The notes under the pieces are model-generated. The model did no database searches. It was given only the letters and a program-made list of their open reading frames with translations, and was not told the origin of the DNA. Positions 57,496 through 64,000 of a stretch of DNA of 64,000 nt are shown piece after piece. Position numbers and translations under genes: made by a program. The DNA is from Symbioplanes lichenis (GTDB lineage: Bacteria > Actinomycetota > Actinomycetes > Mycobacteriales > Micromonosporaceae). Numbering within the stretch: position 1 is the stretch's first letter; each line of letters starts with the position of its first letter. The stretch lies in the NCBI RefSeq assembly GCF_030709675.1, contig NZ_JAUZQD010000005.1:1-64000 (forward strand), given 5' to 3'.

Positions 57496-57615
57496 CGCCA
57501 GATCTTTCGAGCCCGATTTTGCTCAGTCCCGCTCACCGTTGCCCCGCCCGCTCCACTCGCGCGAGGGACTCCGCCCGCTCTGCTCGGGCGGCAGCGCCGC
57601 CGCCGGGCGCGGGCG

Positions 57616-59694
57616 TCAGGCCTGGGTGTCCAGGCGGCCGTCCTCGACGACGCGGGCGGGCTCCGGCGGCGCGGTCTCGGCCGGCGCGGTGGTCCCGGCC
57701 GCAGACCCTCCTCCGGTACGCCCCCCGCCTCCCTGCCCCTGGTTCATGAACGCGAACTGCTGCCGCGCCTGGTCGCCCCCGCCCTGCCGCAGGTCGAGGT
57801 TCGCGTTCGTGAAGCCGGAGTCCTGCAGGTCCCGGCGCAGCTCGTCGAGGGCGTCCCGCAGCGAGTCGTGGCCCGCCTCGGTCGAGCTGGACAACTGGAG
57901 GTTGATCTCGCCGTTGCGGATCTCGGCGACGACCTGCACCGGCCCGAGGTCGACCGGGTGCAGGTTGACGGTGAGCCGGTGCACCCCGTCGGCGTCCAGC
58001 CGTAGTGGCGTGATCCGGGTGGCGAGCTGGTGGGCGACCGGCCCGGGCAGCGGCGGCGCGGGCGGCGGGGCGATGTCGGACACTGGTGCGGCGGGCGCGG
58101 CCGGGCCCACGGGGGCAGCCGCTTGGACGCCCAGGGGCAGCCCGCCGCCCGGAGCAGTGGTGGGCGCCGGGCCGGCCGGGGGCGCGGGGAAGGCACCGGA
58201 CTGGCCGCCGGAGTTCTGGCCGTTGCCGGCCGTACCGTCGCCTCCGGCCTGACCCTCGCCCGCCGGCGGCTGGTCGCCGACCCCAGGAGTCGCGTCGGTG
58301 TTGCTCAGCGGCTCGGCGGTGATGTCGGCAGCGGGCGCGGCCGACGCGGCGGTGGCAGTGGCCTCGGCCGTCTGAGCAGCAAAGGTGCCGGCGGCGGTGG
58401 CCGCTGGCTCGGCAGTGGGAGGTGTGAGACCAGCGCCCGCTGCGGAAGCAGCCGCGTCGGCCCCGGCCGGACCAGCAGCCGCGCCACCAGTCGGAAGCCC
58501 GCCGGCCGGAAGCCCGCCGGTCGGAAGCCCGCCGGTCGCGAGCCCGCCGGTCGCGAGCCCGCCAGTCGCGAGCCCGCCAGTTGCAAGCCCGCCAGTCGTC
58601 GGAGCACCAGCAGCGGGAGCACCAGTCGTGGGAGTGCCGGCCGGGGCAGCAGCCGTCGGCCCACCGGCAAGGGCAGCCTCGGCGGTAGCAGCGAGATCAG
58701 CGGATGCGGTGGACGCGGTAGCCGCGGCCACGGCGGGACCGAACGGTACGCCCGGCGCGGACGTCCCGTGCCCCACCCCGTCGGCGACAGCCCGGGCAAC
58801 CTCCGGGCCGACGGCCGTGGCCTGTCCGTTCGCGCTGCTCAACGCGGCCGTCTGAGCGGCGACATCGGCCTGCACGGCGGCGCCTTGAGCGGCATTGCTC
58901 GGCGCCAGAGCAATTGCCGGGGCGGGCGCGGCGGCGGCGAGTCCGGCCGCCATGGTCTCGGCGCGGGTCCAGGCGGCGGCCTGTGCGGCACCGGCATCCA
59001 GAATCGGCGCCTGAGTCTGAGCGGCAGCGGCCGCCGTCGGATTTTGCAGAGTCGCAGAGCCAGGGATCGCAGGGCCAGGTGGTGCGGTCGCCTCTGTGTC
59101 CGCTGATGTCGCCGTGGCCTCCGACAGCGTCGGTGCGTTGATCGGCAGAAGGTGCAGCGGCGGCGGCTGAGGCGCGACCACCTCACGCTCGGAGTCCGAA
59201 CGCTCAACCGGCGAAGACGAAGACGAAGACGCAGATGAGGACGAGGGCGACGAGGAAGACGAGCGCGCAGGGGATGAGGACGAGGGCCGGCGCGACCCGT
59301 CGAGGTGCGCGGGACGCTGGTCGTGCGGTTCTTTACGAGAGGCAGCGGCGGCCTCCTGCCGCACCCGGTCCTGCGTAGCCTGCTGCTGAGCGGCCCGCAG
59401 CTGCAGCCGGTTGTTCGTCAGCCGTTGAAAAGCCCGCTGCCGGGCCGCGTCCTGCAGCGAATGAGCCGAGCCGCGGCCCGCATCGAGTGAGCCCCGGTCC
59501 GCATCGTGCGAGCCGCGACCGGCATCGTGCGAAGAGCGGGCGACATCCGGCGGCGGCGCGGGCCGGTCGTCGCGGTCGAGTTCGGCCGACAGTGCCGAGC
59601 CGAAGGCCGCGGCGCCGTCCTGCCCGCGCGCGGGTGCCCGGAAGGACGGGTCGGCGACCGGCCTGCGGTCGGGCCCGGTGACGGATGTGGTCAT
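57616..59694 (-). CDS. fliK: flagellar hook-length control protein FliK
   Basis: A 692-residue FliK, the secreted ruler that sets hook length and triggers the FlhB switch. Most of the protein is low-complexity Ala/Thr/Pro/Ser with a serine-rich stretch. The conserved C-terminal domain near residues 555-650 is recognisable, with LRLDADGVHRLTVNLHPVDLGPVQVVAEIRNGEINLQLSSSTEAGHDSLRDALDELRRDLQDSGF. The central GGLATGG-type repeats may vary the ruler length. It is the third gene after fliJ and the cell-wall enzyme. Confidence 0.9.
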   Translation of the reverse strand: MTTSVTGPDRRPVADPSFRAPARGQDGAAAFGSALSAELDRDDRPAPPPDVARSSHDAGRGSHDADRGSLDAGRGSAHSLQDAARQRAFQRLTNNRLQLRAAQQQATQDRVRQEAAAASRKEPHDQRPAHLDGSRRPSSSSPARSSSSSPSSSSASSSSSSPVERSDSEREVVAPQPPPLHLLPINAPTLSEATATSADTEATAPPGPAIPGSATLQNPTAAAAAQTQAPILDAGAAQAAAWTRAETMAAGLAAAAPAPAIALAPSNAAQGAAVQADVAAQTAALSSANGQATAVGPEVARAVADGVGHGTSAPGVPFGPAVAAATASTASADLAATAEAALAGGPTAAAPAGTPTTGAPAAGAPTTGGLATGGLATGGLATGGLATGGLPTGGLPAGGLPTGGAAAGPAGADAAASAAGAGLTPPTAEPAATAAGTFAAQTAEATATAASAAPAADITAEPLSNTDATPGVGDQPPAGEGQAGGDGTAGNGQNSGGQSGAFPAPPAGPAPTTAPGGGLPLGVQAAAPVGPAAPAAPVSDIAPPPAPPLPGPVAHQLATRITPLRLDADGVHRLTVNLHPVDLGPVQVVAEIRNGEINLQLSSSTEAGHDSLRDALDELRRDLQDSGFTNANLDLRQGGGDQARQQFAFMNQGQGGGGRTGGGSAAGTTAPAETAPPEPARVVEDGRLDTQA
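58486..58600 (-). repeat. 15-bp tandem repeats in fliK
   Basis: Seven full copies of a 15-bp unit such as GCCGGTCGCGAGCCC occupy 58486-58590, followed by a partial copy. Each encodes a GGLAT/GGLPT-type pentapeptide on the minus strand. In-frame copy-number change would lengthen or shorten FliK by five residues at a time. Confidence 0.85.
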
Positions 59695-59748
59695 GGGTAC
59701 CTCTCGGGCGACGGCAGCGACAGAGCGCTCGCGGCCGGCTCGACGGGG

Positions 59749-60726
59749 TCAGCCGCCGAGCGCTTTGAGTGCCTTCTGCACCTTGGGGACGTAGGCCTGG
59801 GTCTCGGAGAACGGCGGGATGCCGCCGTACTTGTGCACGTTGCCGCCGCCGGCGTTGTAGGCGGCCAGGGCCAGGGGGAGCGACTTGAACTCCTTGAGGT
59901 GGCTCGAGAGCAGCTTCGCCGCGCCGTTGATGGCCTGCTGCGGGTCGAAGGAGTTGTCCACGCCGAGGCCCCGGGCGGTCGCGGGCATGAGCTGCATCAG
60001 CCCCTGCGCGCCCGCCTTGCTGACGGCTTGCGGGTTGTAACCGGACTCGACCTTCGCCACGGCGGCGAGGAGCTTCGGGGAGACGCCGTACTTGGCGCCG
60101 GCCTTGACGAACATGTCGCCGTACGGGACCCCGGCCAGCGAGCCGGAGTTCTGCAAGCTGGCGGGCCGGATCGCCGCGGCCGCCGCCGTGGCCCCCGCCG
60201 CCTCCGCCGGAGCGGTGCCGACCACGCGGCGGATGTGCGTCGGGGTCTCGTACACCGATTGGATCTTGACGTGGTCGCCCGGCTTCGGCGCGGCGATCAT
60301 CTTGTTGTTGCCCAGATAGATGGCGACGTGGTCGACCGGCGTGTCGAAGGCCAGGATGTCGCCGGGTCGCGCGTTGGCCAGCCCGTTCACCTTGGTGCCC
60401 ACCTTGGCCTGCTCGCCCGAGGTGCGGGGCAGGTCCACTCCAAGGTCCTTGTATGCCCGCTGGACGAGCGCCGAGCAGTCGAGCCCCTTGGCCGGGTCGG
60501 TGCTGCCGAAGACGTACTTCGTGCCGAGGTACTTCTTCGCGGCGTCGACGACGGACTGCCCGGTCACGCCGGGAGTGGCCGCACCCCCGGTCGCCCCGGC
60601 GAGCGCGGCGGCGAACTTGGCGCCGGAAGCCTGCGTCGTGGCGGCGGTGCTGACCTGCGTGCCGGCCAGGCCGAGCTGCGAGCGCAGCTCCGACATCCGG
60701 CTCAGTACACCGTCAACGCCCCTCAT
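59749..60726 (-). CDS. bifunctional NlpC/P60 endopeptidase and lytic transglycosylase
   Basis: A 325-residue peptidoglycan enzyme with two domains. An NlpC/P60 domain spans about residues 55-165, with catalytic Cys in [16 protein letters not shown] and His in [15 protein letters not shown]-terminal SLT lysozyme-like domain spans about 200-320, with catalytic Glu in [33 protein letters not shown] and [21 protein letters not shown] follow. Lying between fliJ and fliK, it probably opens the wall for rod or hook assembly, as FlgJ does in other bacteria. No classical signal peptide is seen, so it may be exported by the flagellar apparatus. The ATG overlaps the fliJ stop. Confidence 0.92.
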   Translation of the reverse strand: MRGVDGVLSRMSELRSQLGLAGTQVSTAATTQASGAKFAAALAGATGGAATPGVTGQSVVDAAKKYLGTKYVFGSTDPAKGLDCSALVQRAYKDLGVDLPRTSGEQAKVGTKVNGLANARPGDILAFDTPVDHVAIYLGNNKMIAAPKPGDHVKIQSVYETPTHIRRVVGTAPAEAAGATAAAAAIRPASLQNSGSLAGVPYGDMFVKAGAKYGVSPKLLAAVAKVESGYNPQAVSKAGAQGLMQLMPATARGLGVDNSFDPQQAINGAAKLLSSHLKEFKSLPLALAAYNAGGGNVHKYGGIPPFSETQAYVPKVQKALKALGG

Positions 60727-61415
60727 GCCCGGCTCCCGTCGTCGTCGGTCCCCTCGCTCTCGTCTTCGGCGGAGTCCTCCGACCGCTTAGCGTCAAGCGA
60801 CAGCCGCGCCCGAGCCTCGTCGATCGCCACTCGCGCGTCGGCCAGGTCGATCATCGGCCGCTGCGCCGCGACCGAGTTGGCGGTGTCCCGGGCGATCTCC
60901 TCCCGCTCGGCGGCGCTCAACCGGTCCGCGACCGAGCCTCCGCCCGTCCGCAGCGGATTGGCCCGCTCCTCCGACGTGGCATCGACCCCCCGCGCCGCGT
61001 TGCGCGCCTTCGTCGTGATCGCGATCTCGTCGATGTTGTTCTGCTCGACGACCGCGTCGTGCTTCTTGACCGTCTCGGCGTGCCGCTCGGAGAGCATCTC
61101 CACGGCCCGGCGGCGCTTGGCGGCGTCGGCGAGCTCGGCGACCTTCTCCCGCGTACGCTCCTCGGCCTCGTCCACCAGCTTGTGCGCCCCGGAGAGCGTG
61201 GCGGCCAGCGACTGCCGGGCCACCATCGACGCCACCATGGCCCGGGCGGTGCCCTCGCTCGGGGCGTCCGCCCCGGCCAGGTCCAGCGCACGCCGCTTGA
61301 CGAGCTGCTGCGCCTCGCGGATCTCCTGACGGGACTGGATGAGCGCGCCGCGGGCGGCGTCCTCCTGAGCCTTGCGGGCCCGGAGCACGGGTCCGAGCCG
61401 GAAAAGCCTGTTCAC
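60723..61415 (-). CDS. fliJ: flagellar export chaperone FliJ
   Basis: A 230-residue coiled-coil protein. FliJ connects the FliI ATPase ring to FlhA and cycles chaperones. It begins [31 protein letters not shown], then long heptad-rich helices ([33 protein letters not shown]), and an acidic C-terminal tail. The GTG at 61415 has AGGGGG upstream. It is the first gene of a leftward unit. fliI, normally the upstream neighbour, is not here because flhA diverges at this point. Confidence 0.85.
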   Translation of the reverse strand: MNRLFRLGPVLRARKAQEDAARGALIQSRQEIREAQQLVKRRALDLAGADAPSEGTARAMVASMVARQSLAATLSGAHKLVDEAEERTREKVAELADAAKRRRAVEMLSERHAETVKKHDAVVEQNNIDEIAITTKARNAARGVDATSEERANPLRTGGGSVADRLSAAEREEIARDTANSVAAQRPMIDLADARVAIDEARARLSLDAKRSEDSAEDESEGTDDDGSRA

Positions 61416-61450
61416 GCGTAACCCCCTGACAAACGCCCTACGAGTTCCCG

Positions 61451-61477
61451 GTCGGCCCGCACCCGCGACGCCCTGAG
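61451..61477 (-). promoter_or_regulatory. FliA-like promoter upstream of fliJ
   Basis: On the minus strand CTCA (61477-61474), 17 bp, GCCGAC (61456-61451), 36 bp before the fliJ GTG. Confidence 0.6.
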
Positions 61478-61532
61478 TCTTGCACCCGAGATGCACCCAT
61501 AGCCGGTCAGAAGCCGGAGATCCGGAATTCCC

Positions 61533-61558
61533 CTCACGTCGGGGCAGATGCTGCGGGA
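61533..61558 (+). promoter_or_regulatory. possible FliA-like promoter upstream of flhA (weak)
   Basis: CTCA (61533-61536), 16 bp, GCGGGA (61553-61558), 24 bp before the flhA GTG. The -10 matches GCCGAA at four of six positions, so this is the weakest of the six sites. Confidence 0.35.
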
Positions 61559-61581
61559 GTATCGGATGGGAAAGGGGGGCC

Positions 61582-63630
61582 GTGAAAAACCGCAACCTCA
61601 GCAGATTCGCCGTGCCCGTCGGGGTCATCGGCATCATCGTCATGATGGTCGTGCCGTTGCCGACCTTCCTGCTCGACCTGCTGATCGCGCTCAACATCAC
61701 GATCGCCCTCCTGGTCCTGCTGACCGCGATGTTCGTGGAGCGGCCCCTGGACTTCGCCGTCTTCCCGGCCCTGCTGCTGGTCCTGACTCTTTTCCGGCTC
61801 GCCCTCAACATCAGCGCGACGCGGCTGGTGCTGCGCGACGGCGACGCCGGCAAGGTGATCCACGCGTTCGGTGACTTCGTGGTCGGCGGCTCGCTGGTCA
61901 TCGGCCTGGTGATCTTCCTGATCCTGGTCATCGTGCAGATGGTCGTCGTGACCAAGGGTGCCGAGCGCGTGGCCGAGGTGGGCGCGCGCTTCACCCTCGA
62001 CGCGATGCCCGGCAAGCAGATGGCCATCGACGCCGACCTCAACGCCGGTCTCATCGACGAGGCCGAGGCCAAGAAGCGCCGGGCCGACGTGGCCGCCGAG
62101 GCCGACTTCTACGGCGCCATGGACGGCGGGTCCAAGTTCGTCAAGGGCGACGCCATCGCGGCCATCATCATCACGGTCATCAACCTGGTGGGCGGCTTCG
62201 CGGTCGGCATCCTGCAGCAAGGCATGGCGCCGGCCGAGGCGATGAACCTCTACAGTCTGCTGACCATCGGCGACGGCCTGGTGTCGCAGATCCCGGCGCT
62301 GCTGCTGTCGGTGGCGACCGGTCTGATCACGACCCGCTCGGCCACCTCCGGCGACATGGGTACGAGCGTCACCGCCCAGCTCGGGCAGAACAAGCTCGCC
62401 CTGCGCATCGCCGGCGGCGCGGCCCTCGGGCTCTGCGTCATCCCCGGACTGCCCAAGGTGCCGTTCCTGATCATCGGCGCGACCGTGCTGCTGATCGCGC
62501 AGAAGATCAAGGACCCCCTGCCCGAGGAGGCGGCCGGGGCGGCGGGCGTGCCCGAGCCGGAGCGGCCGGCGCCCGACTCGCCGGAGCAGCTGCTGGGCGA
62601 GATGCGGGTCGACCCGCTGGAGCTCGCGCTGTCGCCGGACTTGGTGGACCTCGTCGACACCAACGGCGGCGACCTGCTCGACCGCGTACGCGCCCTGCGC
62701 CGCAAGATGGCCCTGGAGCTGGGCATCATCATGCCGCCCGTCCGCACCCGCGACGACCTGGACCTGCCCCTGTCCTCGTACGCGATCCGCATCTCCGGCG
62801 TCGATGCCGGCAGCGGTCAGGCGCCGCCCGGCACGGTGCTGGCGATCGGCGACAGCCTCCAGGCGTTGCCGGGGCGGGCCGGCGTCGAGCCGGTGTTCGG
62901 CCTGGCCGGCAAGTGGGTGCCGGCCGAGCTGCACTACCAGGCGGAGCTGAGCGGGGCCACGGTCGTCGACCGGGCCTCGGTGATCATCACGCACCTGGCC
63001 GAGATCGTCCGGCAGAACGCCAGCCGCCTCCTCGGCCGCGAGGACGTCCGGAACCTGACCGAGATGGTCAAGCGCACCCACCCGGTCGTGGTGGAGGAGC
63101 TGACCCCGAGCCTGCTCAGCCTGGGTCAGGTGCAGAAGGTCCTGCAGGCGCTGCTCGACGAGGGCGTCCCGATCCGCGACCTGGTCCGCATCTTCGAGTC
63201 GCTGTCGCTGCGCGCGAAGGTGTCGGTCGACCACGACGGCCTGGTCGAGGCGGCTCGCTCGGCGCTGGGCCCGGCCATCGCCGCCCAGTACGCGGCCCAG
63301 GGCCGGCTGACCGTGATCACCCTCGACCCGATGCTGGAGCAGGGGCTGCTCGAGTCGCTGCGCCCCAGCGAGACCGGTGCCTTCATGGCGATCGACGGGA
63401 TGCGGGCCGAGGCGATCGTGAGCGAAGCCGGCCGGCTCGTCGAGGCCGCCGAGCAGTCCGGCATCACCCCGGTGCTGGCCTGCTCCCCGCAGCTGCGGCT
63501 GCCACTGATGCGTCTCCTGCGCGCCGGCTCCCGCCGGGTGCAGGTGCTGTCCTACTCGGAGATCTCCGGGTCCACCGCACAGATAGAAACCATGGGGGTG
63601 GTGAACGGTGCCTACGCGGGTGCTGCTTGA
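61582..63630 (+). CDS. flhA: flagellar export gate protein FlhA
   Basis: Largest component of the flagellar export gate, 682 residues. Eight transmembrane helices lie within residues 1-330, with PLPTFLLDLLIALNITIALLVLLTAMFVERPLDFAVFPALLLVLTLFRLALNISATRLVL. The FHIPEP-type cytoplasmic loop shows RFTLDAMPGKQMAIDADLNAGLIDE. The cytoplasmic domain (about 350-682) binds export chaperones. AAAGGGGGG lies directly before the GTG. It diverges from fliJ. Its end overlaps the flhF-like gene by 23 bp. Confidence 0.96.
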   Translation: MKNRNLSRFAVPVGVIGIIVMMVVPLPTFLLDLLIALNITIALLVLLTAMFVERPLDFAVFPALLLVLTLFRLALNISATRLVLRDGDAGKVIHAFGDFVVGGSLVIGLVIFLILVIVQMVVVTKGAERVAEVGARFTLDAMPGKQMAIDADLNAGLIDEAEAKKRRADVAAEADFYGAMDGGSKFVKGDAIAAIIITVINLVGGFAVGILQQGMAPAEAMNLYSLLTIGDGLVSQIPALLLSVATGLITTRSATSGDMGTSVTAQLGQNKLALRIAGGAALGLCVIPGLPKVPFLIIGATVLLIAQKIKDPLPEEAAGAAGVPEPERPAPDSPEQLLGEMRVDPLELALSPDLVDLVDTNGGDLLDRVRALRRKMALELGIIMPPVRTRDDLDLPLSSYAIRISGVDAGSGQAPPGTVLAIGDSLQALPGRAGVEPVFGLAGKWVPAELHYQAELSGATVVDRASVIITHLAEIVRQNASRLLGREDVRNLTEMVKRTHPVVVEELTPSLLSLGQVQKVLQALLDEGVPIRDLVRIFESLSLRAKVSVDHDGLVEAARSALGPAIAAQYAAQGRLTVITLDPMLEQGLLESLRPSETGAFMAIDGMRAEAIVSEAGRLVEAAEQSGITPVLACSPQLRLPLMRLLRAGSRRVQVLSYSEISGSTAQIETMGVVNGAYAGAA

Positions 63631-64000
63631 GGGGCCGGCCATCGAGCCGTTGCTGGCGCAGGTGCGCGACGAGTACGGCTCCTCGGTGCGGATCATCTCG
63701 GCGGACAAGGTCCGGACCGGGGGCTTCGGCGGGTTCTTCGCGAAGCAACACTACGAGCTGTCGGTCGAGGTGCCGGACGCCGACGAGCGTCCCGCCCCGG
63801 CCGCTCGCCCGGCCGCGGGCCCGGGGCTGGGCGCGCGCCCCGCACCCAAGCCGCCCGCCGCCGACGACGGGCCGCAGACGCTGGAGCAGTTGCTGGCGCG
63901 CGCGGAGTCCCGCGACCACATCGCCCCCGACGACGCCGCCGACCGGGCCACGGGCCGGGGCGCCGGACTCGACGACACCGCGGCGGCGGTCACCGGACGG
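63608..64000 (+). CDS. flhF: FlhF-like SRP-type GTPase, N-terminal part (cut by window end)
   Basis: An open frame of 131 codons with GTG start that runs off the right edge. Residues 1-56 match the N-terminal domain of FlhF: TRVLLEGPAIEPLLAQVRDEYGSSVRIISADKVRTGGFGGFFAKQHYELSVEV. The V-R-x-G-G-F-x-G-F-F-x-K block is the giveaway. After it comes an Ala/Pro/Asp-rich linker like that before the GTPase domain of FlhF. FlhF places the flagellum and commonly follows flhA, as here. The GTPase domain lies outside the window. Confidence 0.7.
   Translation, partial: MPTRVLLEGPAIEPLLAQVRDEYGSSVRIISADKVRTGGFGGFFAKQHYELSVEVPDADERPAPAARPAAGPGLGARPAPKPPAADDGPQTLEQLLARAESRDHIAPDDAADRATGRGAGLDDTAAAVTGR

Noticed and set aside
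61534..63708. 724-codon minus-strand open frame opposite flhA
   Set aside because: flhA on the plus strand has signature motifs and a ribosome-binding site; the opposite frame has none.
1..64000. CRISPR array, insertion sequence, prophage, tRNA or rRNA genes
   Set aside because: No regularly spaced repeats, transposase or integrase motifs, phage structural genes, or recognisable RNA gene sequences were seen; tRNA detection by eye is imperfect.

Overview
The window is a very GC-rich, gene-dense chromosomal segment of a motile actinomycete. The best guess is Actinoplanes or another zoospore-forming Micromonosporaceae. Three things point there: many GTG/TTG starts with leaderless promoters, actinobacterial markers (mycothiol synthase mshD, orphan regulator glnR, LmeA-type DUF2993, HBHA-like protein, ECF41 sigma factor), and a large flagellar cluster beside a chemotaxis operon. 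I saw no rRNA, tRNA, CRISPR array, insertion sequence or prophage.

Region 1 (1-10.5 kb): a DinG-like helicase, a DUF402 protein and an ECF41 sigma factor. A GDPD/PI-PLC-like protein with lost catalytic residues follows. Next come a DUF47-Pit phosphate transport pair behind a four-unit PHO box, a PadR regulator with two tandem paralogous membrane proteins, a Gfo/Idh/MocA oxidoreductase and a Nudix hydrolase. Region 2 (10.5-20.5 kb): the high-affinity phosphate operon pstSCAB (minus strand, second PHO box), an MFS transporter fused to a universal-stress-like domain, mshD-glnR, a membrane protein and an LmeA-like lipid-binding protein. Region 3 (20.5-31.6 kb): a cysteine-rich leader peptide ahead of a rhodanese-SseC pair, a MazEF-like toxin-antitoxin module and a DsrE-like protein. 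A 34-residue membrane protein is coupled to a nitrobindin, followed by a Fur-family regulator with YgfZ, a BKACE enzyme with an asparaginase, an XRE regulator-HBHA-DUF2516 group, a hydrolase and an EI24/CysZ-like protein. Parts of regions 2 and 3 match the gene neighbourhood I remember from Mycobacterium tuberculosis Rv0811c-Rv0820 and Rv0474-Rv0476.

Region 4 (31.6-38.2 kb): a GH1 beta-glucosidase with its LacI regulator, an MDMPI-fold protein, murB, a CAP-domain secreted protein, a histidine kinase with a degenerate ATPase domain, and a divergent OmpR-type response regulator. Region 5 (38.2-45.7 kb): a nine-gene chemotaxis operon, cheA-cheW-unknown-cheB-cheR-cheY-cheX-cheY-CheX-like. It is closed by a strong terminator. 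Region 6 (45.8-47.8 kb): an uncharacterised two-gene toxin-antitoxin-like module and a sulfotransferase. Region 7 (47.8-64 kb): flagellar genes in several transcription units. Leftward these are fliJ-(NlpC/P60+SLT)-fliK, flgD-flgE, flbD-motA-motB-fliL and fliM-fliN-fliO-fliP-fliR-flhB. Rightward and divergent are flhA and the start of an flhF-like gene cut by the window edge.

Six sites of the form CT(C/A)A-N16/17-(G/A)CCGA, one of them weak, sit just upstream of cheA, fliM, flbD, flgD, fliJ and flhA. They suggest one FliA (sigma-28-like) regulon for motility and taxis. Unusual points: no fliQ between fliP and fliR, no canonical CheY-docking peptide at the FliM N-terminus, a CheA with two CheW-like domains, and a peptidoglycan enzyme combining NlpC/P60 and lytic transglycosylase domains where FlgJ might be expected.
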